Assembly: GCF_038396675.1 (NCBI RefSeq)
Contig: NC_088929.1
Location: forward strand, 38,011,501 to 38,075,500
Length of the DNA stretch: 64,000 nt
Direction of reading: 5' to 3'
From: Hydra vulgaris
Taxonomy: Eukaryota > Cnidaria > Hydrozoa > Anthoathecata > Hydridae
Shown: positions 1 through 15,054 of the stretch, in pieces
How positions within the stretch are numbered: position 1 is the first letter of the stretch
Layout: each line of letters starts with the position of its first letter
Translations under genes and position numbers: made by a program
Notes under the pieces: model-generated
Seen by the model: the letters and a program-made list of their open reading frames with translations, nothing else
Databases searched by the model: none
What the model was told of the DNA's origin: nothing

Positions 1-35
1 AATTTTTTTAAAGTGTACGATAACTTTTGTTAGTG

Positions 36-44
36 TATATATAT

Positions 45-106
<62 letters not shown>
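36..106. repeat. (TA)n microsatellite
   Basis: Nearly pure TA dinucleotide array of about 70 bp just upstream of the element A relic. Confidence 0.95.
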
Positions 107-107
<1 letters not shown>

Positions 108-339
108 CATAAACAATTTTTTGAATCTTTTAAAAAAAAATTATATATAAATGTCATATACCACCAAAACCTGGAGTAAATCTGCTTGTCAACTTAGTAA
201 TTTGACTGGAAAGAGTTCATAGTTTCTTCCATCAGATTTCCCAACTTCCAGAAATATTCTCAAGTATGGCCTATATTTAAGGGAGATTAGTGAAAAAAAT
301 TACAGAAACTATACTGTAGATCAGCTTGTAAAAGATATT

Positions 340-2404
340 ATTCCAGAAATTTTGTTACAGTGGAAAAAAGCTAATTCTCAATTTATAGATCCAGTTATTA
401 ATTCTGAAAGAAGAATCAAATGTAAAGTAAAAGATTTGTGGTTATTGGCTGTTAAAGTTAGTAATGGCAATGTAGCCTCACCAATTAGAAATAGATTTAT
501 GGAAAAACTTGATAAACTTTTTGATTTGTTTACATGCAATTGTAAAATACTTTTTTGCTTAGAGAATTGTGAAGAAAACTGTGACAGAAAAGCTCACATT
601 GTATGTACTTGTAAAAAAGAAAAAAAATTCGTCTTCTTGAGTTGAACTTTGTTAGATGTCAAAGAGAAAAAGTTGGAACCAAAGCTATCCTTCAAATAGT
701 TGGCATTGATCATATTGAAACTCGAAAACAAAATGAAAAAATAATCAGGTTCAAAAATCAAAAAATCAGGTTTCACAAATAAAAAAATAAAAAACAGACC
801 AGGAGATTCTTAATCAAGAAAATGATTTTTTTTCCCCAAGAGTGACTCAGGCGAAGTCTGTGAAGATACAAATGATAAAATAAAAATTAATATTTCAAAA
901 ATGAAAAAAGTAAAAAAAAGAAAGTGTATTATATAACACAATGAATATAAAAAATATGGCATTAGCAAGCTTAAGGCATCATACAGGTTTGAGAGAAACT
1001 GCAGAAATAGCAACTGCTGCCCTTATTGATGCTAAAATTATCACTAAAGGAAACACTTGCTTAATTATTGACTACAGCAAAGTTAAGCGAGCTCAAGAAA
1101 AAATTGGAAAAGAGTTGATCTTAAAACTCCAAAATGAACTTAACAATAATGGTTTGAGTTGTATTTTTTTTGATGGTACCTGGTGGAAATTATCTATTCC
1201 ATTTTGTTCCTGAAGAATCAGATTTAAAAAAAACTGCAGAGATAATTGCTGATCATTTAATTGAATGGCTTAAAGGAAGATGTTTACATTTGACATTAGA
1301 AGCCATAGGTTGTGATAGTACTAATTTAAATACTGGATGGGCAGGAGGAGTAATACAATGGCTTGAAAAAAAACTTAATAAAAAACTTGTATGGATTGTA
1401 TGTGATCTGCACACTGGGGAACTGAGTTAAGAAGTCTTATAAAGTTTCTTGATGGTCCTACTAAAGCCAGCAATCATTGGTCAGGACAGCTGGGTAAGAT
1501 GTTGAATGATGCTACCAACCTTGAAATTAACCTAGAATTTTTAAAAGTGTGTGAAAACTCTCCATTTATCTACGTTAGTCCTGACATTATCAAAGATCTA
1601 AGCACTGATCAGAGCTATGCATACCATATTGTGACATCTGTTAAAACTGGAGTTCTGCCTAAGAGACTTGTATTACTAGAAATAAGTCCTGTTTGTCATA
1701 GTAGATGACTAACTACTGCTTTAAGGTTTTGCAGAATCTGGGCATCTAAACATAGGTTAACAGGTGACCTTTTAAATAGGTTGAAAATGATTGTTGAGTA
1801 CATAGTAGGTGTCTATATTCCCAACTAGTTTAGCATTAAAGTAAATTCATGCTGGGTGGAAGGACCAATAAACTTACTTAAACATATGCAATTACTAAAA
1901 AATCAAACTCAGGAGGTAATTGACATTGTTTTACCCACTTTCAAACGATCAGCATGGTATGCTCACCCTGAATCAGTTTTGCAAAGTATGCTCTGTAATC
2001 AACTATTTTATCTGTTGATAAAATAGTTGAAATAAGAGGAGCAGGGAATGAGGCACTTCAGTTTGGAGAAATCTTTTAGGATTCGAAAGACTCCTGCCAT
2101 CATTATGGAAGCAACCTGTTTGTCTGAACTTATAGACTGGAGTGATATTACTGAACCACCTCTAACATGTCATTTATCAACTGAAGCAGTTAAAGAATTT
2201 GTTAACACTCCAATGAAAGTAACAATGCAGCCTTTCCATACACAATCTGTTGAAAGATGTGTAAAAATGACATCTGAAAGTGCTTGCCATGTCTTTGGTC
2301 AGGCCAGAAGAAATACTTACATTCAAGGTCAAATTGCTAGCAGAGAATTAATGTCCAATAATTCTAGTAAGAAAGACATGGTAAACCTTATTAAAAAAAA
2401 TTAG
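340..2404 (+). pseudogene. Element A: degenerate transposase-like ORF of an unnamed DNA-transposon family
   Basis: Broken coding sequence read in shifting frames: 352-645 (Cys-rich, with CNCKILFC, CEENC and HIVCTC), 941-1213, 1210-1430, 1499-1708 and 2048-2404. Motifs in order are AIGCDSTNLNTGW, NHWSGQLGKML, a RWLTTALRF-like segment and PFHTQSVERCVK near the C terminus. The same order (CDGT..NTGW, SGPIGAQL, SWLTTANRVLRLY) is found on the minus strand at 60272-61640, so the two are relatives. I know this arrangement from uncharacterised predicted proteins repeated in cnidarian and insect genomes, but I cannot place it in a named superfamily. The acidic residues plus a late VER motif suggest an RNase H-like transposase (inference). 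At least four frameshifts or stops make it non-functional. No terminal repeat was found; the 5' end abuts a TA array. Confidence 0.7.
1999..2030. repeat. Hairpin, 14-bp perfect stem, 4-nt loop
   Basis: Arms 1999-2012 and 2017-2030 are exact reverse complements around TGTT. The hairpin lies inside the coding relic of element A, where the reading frame is lost. Confidence 0.85.
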
Positions 2405-2591
2405 TTGTAAACTATTATTTAATCATCTTTAGTTAGATAACTATTTCTTGGACTTGTTTATTTATGAAGTAAATGTAAACATTTGAGTGTATAAAAAACT
2501 TGATGTTCTATTTTTAATTTAAAATCTAAACTCTTTCTAATTAAAATAATGAGCTGATATACATTTAGTTTTTGATATTACAAATGTGTAT

Positions 2592-2594
<3 letters not shown>

Positions 2595-2664
<70 letters not shown>
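2595..2664. repeat. (TA)n microsatellite
   Basis: About 70 bp of TA repeat in the 3' flank of element A. Confidence 0.95.
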
Positions 2665-2723
2665 CAAAAAGTATTAAAATTTGATACAAAAACATTATAA
2701 ATAGTAGTTTTTTTAACTTGTTA

Positions 2724-2765
2724 AACCCACAGTTAAAATAAACAACTTTATTTTAACTGTGGGTT
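2724..2765. repeat. Hairpin, 18-bp perfect stem, 6-nt loop
   Basis: Arms 2724-2741 (AACCCACAGTTAAAATAA) and 2748-2765 are exact reverse complements around ACAACT. No coding context is visible. Confidence 0.9.
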
Positions 2766-4050
2766 ATCTATTCATCATTCCTATATAATACAAAAAACAT
2801 AAACATTGCGAAAAGGAGAGTGTATACTTCAAAAATATATTTGTTATTTAATTTTTTTTAAAAAACTAAATTTTGAAATGCCTAATTTTGTGGACTAAGT
2901 TAAATTTTAATTTACTACATGGTTTGGTAAATAAATGTAACCTTCGGAGATTACGGCAAACTTCGTTGACAAAATGAATTACGTCATTATGTAATTCTTT
3001 TTTTTTTGTCGACAAAATTCTAAATAAAACTTTTTATATTAGAATTTAGAAAAAAATCTTTTTTATTTTAATGTTTAATTAAAATTATTTATTTTATTGT
3101 TTTTTTTATTTGTTTATGCATTCTTATTTTGGTTGACATATAAATATACATAAATAAATAAAAAAAAGAATTGTATAAATATTTTCATTTAGATATTTAA
3201 AAAAAAAAGTTTTATTTGCTATTATCCTAATATAAAAAAAATTTGTAAATGCAATTAAGTGGGGTTATCCATAAAGCACGTCACCCTATTTTTGTCAATT
3301 CTTAACCCCTTGCCTTCTGTCACAAACTATCACATATACCTAAACACATATACCTCTCCCTCGAAAAATGTGATAGGAGTTTTTACGTTAAAAATATTTT
3401 AAAAGATTTTAATGTAAATACTTTGAAGCATTTTAAAGATTCAATCCAATGAAAATAAGGCAATACGCGTAAACGTAAGAGGTGTAAGTAAAAACTTCGA
3501 CAAACCAAAGATTTTCTTATTTAAATGATTCAAATAAGTATTTATAAAGTAATTTTTGTTGCACCTGGTATTGCTCTAACTTTTAATAATAGATATAAAA
3601 AATCTACGATAATAATCGCTCGGTAACGTGAAGTAACGTAAGTTGAATATATAGCACCAACAAAAACCAGTTTATCTTCCTTAGCTGATCACCTCTGATA
3701 ATTTTTTACGTTGTTGTAGAATTCTCAACATCTTGTGAAAGTTTCTAATACAAACCGCTTTATTGATTCGCAGAAATCTGACCTAAAAGTTGAAGCAGTT
3801 TTTTTTACCTTGTTTTTCGTCTAACGTAAGTTAAGTGGTATTTTCAGTAATAAATTCACCCTCTTTTGGCCAGATTCAAAACTTTTTAGCTTATTTTGTT
3901 CTTCAGACTAACAGCTTTCATAAAAAATAGCTAAAAGTTTAATTTACAGTTTAAATAGGCAAATATTTGATAAAGTTGTTGCGCGTGTAACGTAAGTTAA
4001 AAATGGAATTACCCATATAATTGTCTCTACAAGTATCGATATTGTTTTCG
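2766..4050. other. AT-rich intergenic sequence, no gene seen
   Basis: No credible ORF. The motif AACGTAAGTT occurs three times in the same orientation, at 3635-3644, 3823-3832 and 3989-3998. A stretch near 3263-3290 (GGTTATCCATAAAGCACGTC) resembles the ends of widespread small transposons, but no partner end was found. Confidence 0.5.
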
Positions 4051-4059
4051 AAGCAAAAA

Positions 4060-4302
4060 CTCCACAACTCCAGCACTTATTAAAAATTCCAAAATTGTTA
4101 GAAAAGCTTTTGATAATAAATATTTTGCATGTGGTGCTTCTTGATTTAAAGAAGTCATTTAATTTTGTTGATCACTCCATCCTTCTAAGTAAATTGGAAC
4201 ACTTTGGTATTCAAAGTATTACTTTACAATGGTTTTGATAATATCTTTTTAATAGGCAGTAATTTGTCTCCATCAATGATGTCTTATTAGTAAAAGGCTC
4301 TG
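4060..4302 (+). pseudogene. Non-LTR retrotransposon (LINE) reverse-transcriptase fragment, 5' part
   Basis: Translation shows LDLKKSFNFVDHSILLSKL and a following WF..YLFNRQ, the conserved RT palm block (LDLxKAFDxVDHxxLLxKL, WFxSYLxxR) of CR1/Jockey-type LINEs. The aspartate of that block appears as N in FNFV, and a TGATAA falls after WF, so the copy is dead. The fragment stops at the TA dinucleotide 4303-4304, where the large TIR element begins. The next part of the same domain (FLIYINDL) reappears beyond that element at about 10770. Confidence 0.65.
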
Positions 4303-4319
4303 TACCCAGTGAAAAATAA

Positions 4320-4530
4320 AACCGCGTCCCACATGGGTTCCGCGTGGGTTCCGTGTGGGATTGATGGGATTTATGTGGGACGGATTTTCCCATGTGGTAT
4401 CCGTATGGAAATTTGTCACCTTAAACCCATGTGGGTAATCCCACATGGGTTATATGTGGGAACCATATGGTATTTACACACATGGGAAATCCCACGTGGG
4501 TTTTCTGTGGGATTTGCATGGGAATTAATT
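4320..4530. repeat. Sub-terminal palindromic CCCATGTGGG-type array (left)
   Basis: Repeated variants of CCCACATGGG, CCATATGG and CCGCGTGGG spaced by about 10-20 bp, matching in inverted fashion the array at the right end of the same element. They resemble multiple sub-terminal transposase-binding sites (inference). Confidence 0.75.
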
Positions 4531-5590
4531 TAAAAGCCGAAAACTAAAAAAAAAAAATTTAAATCAACATTGCATTGCGTTACGTTTATATTGTGTGAAA
4601 ATATTTTATATTAATAAAGAGAATGGCAAGCAAGTATGTAAGTACCACGAATAATTTTTATCTTACTTTATAGAAATAAGATTAAGATGGGTGCAAATAG
4701 ACGTATTATTAGGATAATAAAATAGGTATGTGATTATCGATCTTCAGTAAATTATTTGCAAACAATTAACTCATGCAAGATGAAATGTTGTCAAAAACCA
4801 ATCTTGAATGCATGGGACACTGCAGTGTCCCACAAAGAAATGCAGGTTTGAAAGTCAAAGAATTCCCAATTTTCTTTATTAAAAAAAGAAAAAAATAGGA
4901 TGGAGATGGGTTTCTGTAACTTTTTTTATGCTCCAAAACTTTTAACTTTAGATATAATAAGGTCCTTAAGACTTAAGGGACTTACGAACTACATTGACAA
5001 ACAAAAACAGGATATTTACAGAAACTTTTTAATTTTTAATCTGGAGTACCACAGTGTTATTGAGAATAAAGCCTCTGGGTCCAGTTTTCAAAGTAATATG
5101 ATCTAAGTAATGTTTAAATAAAATAATATGCTTTAAAATGCATATAGTTATACATATAACTCCTGATATTTAACTATATGTATAACAAGTTATACATATA
5201 ATTTGTTATAAAAACTTATTTTTTAAGGTTATGCTTGAACAAATTAGTACCAATTAATTCAAATTCAAGATTTAGTTAAAGTTCAAGTTAATGTTCTTAT
5301 TTATTCATTGTTTTTGTTAATTTTATATTTATTTGTTCAAATTTATCAGTTAGTACTATATTTTACTACAGTAAGAATGTTTATCATTGTTGAACGTGAT
5401 TTTATTAGTAACTTAATTTTACTATCAACATATTTTGACAACACCCTTTATACTTTAAATGATGACAGCTTTACTTTTCTATTGATGTTAAATTTATTAC
5501 GTTTCAATAACTCAGATTGAATTTTAACTGAATTATTGTAAGCTTTGTAGGGGTTTGTTGTATATCAAATGGTGTTGTAAATAAAGTAAA

Positions 5591-6720
<1,130 letters not shown>

Positions 6721-6726
6721 CTAAAT

Positions 6727-6764
6727 ACTATATATATATATATATTATATATATATATATATAT

Positions 6765-6822
<58 letters not shown>
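6727..6822. repeat. (TA)n array, right inner edge of fold-back
   Basis: About 95 bp of TA/ATT repeat abutting the right arm of the fold-back element. Confidence 0.95.
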
Positions 6823-6826
<4 letters not shown>

Positions 6827-7670
6827 TACTTTATTTACAACACCATTTGAGATAAAACAAACCCTTACAAAGCTTACAATAATTCAGTTAAAATTCAATC
6901 TGAGTTATTGAAACTTAATAAATTTAACATCAATAGAAAAGTAAAGCTGTCATCATTTAAAATGTAAAGAGTGTTGTCAAAATATGTTGATAGTAAAATT
7001 AAGTTACTAATAAAATCACGTTCAACAATGATAAATATTCTTACTGTAGTAAGAATTAGTACTAGTTAACAAATTTGAACAAATAAGTATAAAATAGTGA
7101 AAAAACAATGAACAAATAACTTGAACTTGAACTAAATCTTGAATTTGAATTAATTGGTTCTAATTTGTTCAAGCATAACCTTAAAAAATAAGTTTATATA
7201 ATAAATTTTATGTATAACTAGTTATACATATAGTTAACTATCAGGAGTTATATGTATAACTGCATGCATTTTAAAGCATTTTATTTAATTTATATATTAC
7301 TTTAGATCGTATTACTTTGAATACTGGACCCAGAGACTTTATTCCCAATTACACTGTGGTACTCCAGATTAAAAATTTAAAAGTTTCTGTAAATATCCTG
7401 TTTTTGTTCCTCAATGTACTTCATAAGTCCCTTAAGTTTTATGAACCTTATTATATATAAAGTTAAAAGTTTTGGAGCCTAAAAAAAGTTTCAGAAACCT
7501 CCCAATCTCCCCCCTATTTTAATTTTTTTTTTTATCAAAACACAATTTGACTTTCAAACCTGCATTTCTTTGTGGGACACTGCAATGTCCCATGCATGCA
7601 TGCTTGGTTTTTGACAACATTAGAACTTGCATCAGTCAATTGTTTGCAGATAATATACTCAAGAACTATA

Positions 7671-7718
7671 TTCAAATATCATATGAACATGTTAGAGAAT
7701 GTTCATATGATATTTGAA
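7671..7718. repeat. Hairpin, 20-bp perfect stem, 8-nt loop
   Basis: Arms 7671-7690 (TTCAAATATCATATGAACAT) and 7699-7718 are exact complements around GTTAGAGA. It sits at the outer edge of the right fold-back arm. Confidence 0.9.
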
Positions 7719-7890
7719 CATCACAAATTTAATAATATTGTTGTGATATGTTATATAAATAATTCCATAATAGATTATGATATGAAAATAAGATAGGATA
7801 TGAAGGCAATGATCAAAGAATAAATTTACTTATAGAAATTTAGATGTTTGTTTATTAGTTTCAGAATATTATATTATGTGTGACCGCGGC

Positions 7891-9455
7891 CTTCTATAAT
7901 AAAAGGCCTTGACATCGCGCAACAAAGTTGTTAAACTGAAGGCCAATTCCTAATACTTTGTTTACATTTTCATCTTTTAACATTAGACGAAAGTTTGTGT
8001 TCGCGCTTTTTTAATAAATCTTTAAAATGTGATTGGTTTATAAATTAGATAGCCCAACATCAAGACGATAACGTTGTAAGGTTCAAGGCGTTAACATTGT
8101 AAGGTTATAATAATATTGTCAAACTAACGATAAGTTTTTTTTATAATTAAAATGCCTTAAAAATGCCTTTAAAATGCTGTGTATCTCTTTGCAAGTCGAA
8201 CTATCTCAACTACAACAAAAATATCAATTTATACAACTACAACTACAATATCAATTACAACTATAACAAAAATATCAATACTCAACTACGACAAAAATAT
8301 CAATTTATAAATTCCTGAAGAATCTAGAGGAGAGAAAAAGATGTAGTGAAGCTATCCCAAGAACTGGTTTTATTGTTACAGACTATATAGCATTATGTCA
8401 ACTGCATTGGCCAAATGAAGCACCTTTTGAAAGCAAATATGGGAAGCAACGACATTTAAACCCACCATCTGTTTTTAAAATATTCTGCCTAGTTGTTTAG
8501 CCACACCAGCAAGTAAAGTTAAAAAAAATGTAACTTCAATTGGTTTTCGAAGCATTTTACCAGATGAGTTAAATGATTTTCTTAAAGACGATGAACTTAT
8601 ATTTGACGATATTCAATCTTTGTTAAGTGATAATAACAATGTTATTGTTTTCCAGCTTAATAAAAAAAGTTTGCACATACAATCAAAAATGTACAAACTT
8701 GGTGTTCCATTATTTATTTTAGTAATTTTCAATGATTATTTATTTGTAGCTAACTGTAATGGCACAACTTGTAATATTTCATATTTAGCTGTAAACAAAT
8801 TAAAGTTAATAAAAACAAAATCAGCTTTATTTGAAGCAGTTAGGTTTTTAAAAAATAAAGAAAGTTCGCTTCTGTCAAATATTCTATTCGAACACCTAAA
8901 TGCTATGAGAAAAGTTAATGTTGGTGAAGTTTTATATACTTCAGATATTATATGTAGAGCATATGAGTATTTTGCTATGCGACGAAGTTTATATGATTGT
9001 TTGTGTATTGACTACAAGTTGCCAAGTATAAGGACTTTAACCCTGTTGAGATATATTGATAAAACTTTTTTTTTGCTTGAATCGACTTTTGTTGGTGTTT
9101 TTTATTGTTGGTGATTTTTATTGTTACCATTTTTAGCAAAAAAAATTGAAAATACAGTTATCTTTCTAATATATAGATATATACTTTGTTATGGTTCTGC
9201 TTGTTATTGATACTATTTAATATTACATAAATATTCTTATGAAATTTGAAATACGAAAAGCATGATTATCTTTTAACAATTTTTTGGTTTTCTTTTTATA
9301 TTTCCGTTTTTACTAGAAATTATTATTAGAAAACATAGACTGCCATTACACCCTACCTAATATAAAAATATATCAATATAAGTAAAAGTGAAAGTTTAAT
9401 CGGCCTTCAGTTTTTACGGCATTTTGCGCGATGTCAAGGCCTGTTATTATAGAAG
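7891..9455 (+). mobile_element. TIR element carrying a THAP-like gene relic
   Basis: The left end starts CTTCTATAATAAAAGGCC and continues TTGACATCGCGC. The right end is its complement (GCGCGATGTCAAGGCC, then TTATTATAGAAG ending at 9455). A second paired block, AAACTGAAGGCC (about 7933-7944) with GGCCTTCAGTTT (9402-9413), extends the TIR to about 55-60 bp. A THAP-type zinc finger is the DNA-binding domain of P-element transposases, so a P-type element is the likeliest class (inference). No clear target duplication was found. Confidence 0.7.
8163..9114 (+). pseudogene. THAP-type zinc-finger protein relic, P-element-like
   Basis: From the ATG at 8163 the reading is MPLKCCVSLCKSN, giving the first Cys pair. 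About 100 bp of CAACTACAACAAAAATATC-type repeat (about 8206-8305) then interrupts the domain. After it, in another frame, come ERKRCSEAIPR, a CQLHW giving the C..H pair, and NPPSVF, i.e. the second half of a C2CH THAP fold. The usual Trp before SEAIP reads as Cys. Downstream, 8620-9114 is an open frame of about 164 codons (DIICRAYEYFAMRRSLYDCL and so on) with no recognised motif, possibly the central part of the same protein. The insertion, frame changes and short length make it non-functional. Confidence 0.6.
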
Positions 9456-9718
9456 TCTACATCATTGAAAAAGTAGGTTTTTACATTTTTGTTTTTGTTT
9501 TTTTGTTTAACTACTTATCCTTATTGATCACTTTTTTTCAGGATTCTCCTTATGGGTTCAAGCTCATTACGCATAATATGTGTTCAATTACGCATAATAC
9601 GTTAGTCATTGTAAGTAATAAATTAGGAAATAATTATTTGTAAAATATTGTAGTCATTAATGACTTCAAACTGGCTAATAATTAAAATTGCTCGACTAAT
9701 AAGGTTCCTTATTAAAAT

Positions 9719-9914
<196 letters not shown>

Positions 9915-10164
9915 TTATATATATTTGTATTAATTTTTTTTTTTTTTAGAAATTGTTTGAAGAAAGTTGGAAGATACTAAAAACCTTGGTATTATACAAG
10001 CCGAAGCGATTTAATTAATTCAATTGACAAAAAACGGCGTGTAAATCGCAAAAGAAAAAATAATATTTTTAATATTCGTTTTGGATGTATTGATTAATAG
10101 CATTTATTTTTAAATAAATTCATTTTGCAACACGTTTTTTAATTTTATAAAATTTCGTCATAAT

Positions 10165-10490
10165 AGTTTAAGGTAAATCCCACATAGGTATAGGTGGAAA
10201 ACATCACATGTAAAAGATCAAAAATGCTACACGTTTTGAATACCAAATGGGATAAAGTAGCAAATACCAGATTAAGTTAAGCCTCTCTGAAAGCTTCGAT
10301 GATTAATTTTAAATTACTATTTAAGTAATTTTTAAATTAAAAGAATTTTAAAAATTATCATAGAAGCATTCGGACTTTCATTTGTCTAGTATTGACTACT
10401 TTTATACCATTTGGAATAATATATGTGGCATTTAAGATCTATAACATGTAGTATTTTCCACCTATATCCCATGTAGGATTTACCACATAA
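10165..10490. repeat. Local inverted repeat with ~85-bp arms
   Basis: About 10170-10258 is matched in reverse complement by about 10397-10490 (landmarks GGTAAATCC, ATAGGTGGAAAA, CCAAATGG). The centre near 10330 is itself a weaker palindrome (GAAAGCTTCGATGATTAATTTT against AAAATTATCATAGAAGC). It lies just inside the right terminus of the TA-flanked element. Confidence 0.7.
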
Positions 10491-10705
10491 AACCCATGTG
10501 GGATTTACCATATGAAACCCACATGGGACAAAATAATAATCCCCATATGGGTTACATATGGTAAAAACCCACGCGTATCCCATATGGGATTTACCATATG
10601 GAATCCATGTGGGATTTACCATATGAAACCCACATGGGACAAAATAATAATCCCCACATGGGTTACATGTGGAAAAAATCCACGCGTATCCCATGTGCGC
10701 TTTTT
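10440..10705. repeat. Sub-terminal palindromic CCCATGTGGG-type array (right)
   Basis: Many variants of CCCATATGGG, CCCACATGGG and ACCATATGG. A block of about 110 bp containing GACAAAATAATAATCCCC is present twice in tandem (near 10528 and 10638). Counterpart of the array at 4320-4530. Confidence 0.8.
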
Positions 10706-10712
10706 CACTGGG

Positions 10713-10850
10713 TATTTCTTATTTATATAAAAAGGTTCTGTATTTCTTATTTATATAAAAATGTTCTGTATTTCTTATTTATATAAATGATCTCAAAATG
10801 TCTATAAAATTTTCATTGTAAAACAGTCCCTGAATGCAAGACAAAATTAA
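10713..10850 (+). pseudogene. LINE reverse-transcriptase fragment, 3' part, with 28-bp triplication
   Basis: FLIYINDLKMS is encoded near 10770-10800, the RT block that follows the YADD-side GSxLGPLLFLIYINDL motif in CR1/Jockey LINEs. It is therefore the expected continuation of the fragment ending at 4302. Just before it a 28-bp unit starting TATTTCTTATTTATATAA is repeated three times (10713, 10741, 10769). The transposon inserted at the TA of the first unit. Confidence 0.55.
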
Positions 10851-12639
10851 AACATAATTTCAGTGATGTAACCCGGAAAAAAGTTTAAAAGCATATTTTA
10901 AAGTATTTTATGAACCACATATGAAACACAGATATTTTTAAATCTTGGAATACTAACGCAAAATCTGCTTCTGGTTTGATCTCACATGACTAGATTTGAC
11001 TCTCAGCGCTGCAATTCGCTTAACAGTAGCGCTAGTTATGACAATTACTCTTTATTCGTGCATCGCTGCAAAGAAGGCGCATTCGTCAAAGGCACAATCA
11101 TATGTGTACGGTTCACAAACAAAAACTTTTATCATTTTAGATCCAACTTTGATCGAAGACGCTTTTATCGATTTTGTTAATGTATCTAAGAAAAATCACA
11201 TATTTTCATGCAAACTAAAAACACAAACAGTTTGCAGAAACTTTGTAGCAGATTTCACATTGCGTGTGCAGGTCACAAATTTTGATGAGTTCATTTTTGT
11301 GCGGATGCTATTCATTGAGTAACTCGAAATGTTTTCCAAAATTTTGCACTTTTAAAAACAATTTTGGACAAGAGTACCCAACTTTTTTTGTGCAATATCT
11401 TAATCAAAAGTAATGTCCTTGCAAATTTTTTCGTGAAATTTTAGCCGCAAAAAATACGACAACGTACGTAAATTTGCCGCGCAATTCAGGATTGCCAACA
11501 AATTATTTTAACTTTGAAAGAGAGACGTAGGGGGTATGATTTGAGGCATGAATGGTTAAGTGATTCTTTATCAATACTTTGAAGTTTTTACAGAATTAGA
11601 CAGAGTTGGAAAAAGACCAGAAATTCAATTTTTCTATTTTTTTATTTGGTCAATTTTGAAAACGATCTAGCATTCTTCACTCTCTGTGACTTTCAAGTTA
11701 ATCCCTTTACACTGAGCTTCTTTTAAGAATAATCTTGCTGCAAATTATCTCCAAATTTGTAAAACTGGAATCAACATATTAAAATATTTAGCCTTAAACA
11801 GTAAAAATATTTCGATATTTTTCAGTTTCTATAATTTAATTTCTATCCTGGCTCCTTTAATGGGACGAAATGTAATAATTTAGTGCACAGGAAAGAAATT
11901 ATTTCAAGTAAACTTTTTTGATGGCTCGAAAATTATTAAGTCATAAAAATTTATTTCGCATTTTTAAGCATTTCTGACCACTGTGATATTGTTTGTTTTT
12001 CCCTCAAACAATTGAACTTGAGTAAAATCATTTTTGCATAATGATGCTAGGGAAACTTCATTTTTATTATAAAAAATTTACAACTGCTAAACATCAATTT
12101 CAGAAAGTCCATACAGTTTAGGACATGTGGAGGCAGGAACGATTCTAGAAAGTGTGTGGAAGGGTTACTCTCACAAATCTTTAAAATATCCCCTGGCTGG
12201 AGGTAAACTCGGATTTTCTTTACAAGCCGAACTATTTAAAACAAAAAAAAAACTTCAACTTGTTTTTTCTTTAAATTTGGTTTTAAATTTGGTCTAAATT
12301 CTGTTTCTAAAACTTTTATCAAAGTTTTTCCTCTTTGTTGAACGTTTTTAAAAGATGAACTCAGTCTTTAAGATTGATGTATAAATTTTCTATTTCTATT
12401 TTCTAGAGGGTAACTTTTTACAATACTTAGTTTTTCATTAGAAGAATAAGCTGTTTTTTATTACGATGAGGTTTTTAAATTTCTCGATATCTTTAATCTT
12501 TCTCTTGACAATTTTTCTTTATTCAGGACTCTGAAAAACATATCTACGATTTATGTTGTTTTTTTTAAGTTGAAATGAGCCAGTGTACAGTGTACTAAAC
12601 CAGCGATTGCATACAATCGAGTAAAACATTTACCACTTT

Positions 12640-12640
<1 letters not shown>
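10850..12640. other. No recognisable gene
   Basis: Less AT-extreme than its surroundings around 10980-11330, where two overlapping open frames (10986-11180, 10996-11322) lack an ATG with convincing context and match nothing I know. The stretch 12128-12200 (AGGCAGGAACGATTCTAGAA and on) resembles transposon-end sequence but has no partner. Nothing else could be supported. Confidence 0.4.
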
Positions 12641-14139
<1,499 letters not shown>

Positions 14140-14140
<1 letters not shown>

Positions 14141-15050
14141 TATGTAAAACAATTCTTTAAACTTAAAATTATATAAAACACCAAAATTTCCAAAAATAAT
14201 TTAAAGAAATTATGAAATGTAAGTAATCTAATTAGTAAATAAAATTAAGAGAAAATTCTTCTTAGAAAATGCTGCAATAAAAATTATTTTAAATTGGCTT
14301 GTAGTTGAAGGTTCTTTTATTTTCGTTGCAGGAAGGTAAGTCGTTAAGTACAGCATGCCAATACCTAAAGAACAAAAATAAAAAATTACTACTGTCCTAT
14401 CAATTTATCATACATGTTCTATTTTCATTCAATTTGTAAATTCTATTTCATAAATCTACACACACCGTAATTTGCATAGCTTGTTGAACAGCCTAGCTTT
14501 AGATATGTTGTGGATTAAATAGCAAACCTCAAATTAATCTTAAACCAATAGAATAATTTAATCTTAAACCAATATAATAACTTAACCTTAAACCAATAGA
14601 GCTACTATATACATTTACACCTTAATTTATTCAAAAAAAATAAAAAGCATAACATTAATTAAGAAGTCATCTTATTGATATTTTTGTGACAGGTAATATT
14701 TATAAAAACTAATAGAAATAAATTATCATATTCAAAAATTTCATATTTTGAATATGCTATCTTTTTTATGAAAATTATATGAAAATATCTTGAAATGATA
14801 TAAATAAAGTCCAAGTCTAAAAAAAAAATATTAATTAATTTGAATAAATATAATTTCTGAAATCGAGATATAATCAAAATGCAAAAGGATTTTCAGAAAT
14901 AAAATGAAACCAAAAAATTTGTTGATTGTACATTGTTTTTGATATTTGCCATCAAAAATTTTTTAATAAAAAAGCCGTAAAAAAGAGCAATATTGCAAGT
15001 AATTACATCTGTGATACCTATTTTGAAATTCACAATACTTACTTGAATCA
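14140..15050. other. AT-rich sequence, no gene seen
   Basis: Apart from the short tandem repeat, no coding or structural signal could be supported. Confidence 0.4.
14535..14602. repeat. Short tandem repeat, about 3 units
   Basis: Units of TTAATCTTAAACCAATAGAA type, about 25 bp, at 14533, 14558 and 14582, with small differences. Confidence 0.7.
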
Positions 15051-15054
15051 TGCA

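Noticed and set aside
4900..5520. Open frames of about 70 codons inside the fold-back arm
   Set aside because: The inverted copy at 6830-7600 does not keep them open, and no protein motif is visible.
10996..11322. A 108-codon open frame with a hydrophobic N terminus
   Set aside because: It opens with TTG, the overlapping frame is open too, and no motif or homology could be recognised.
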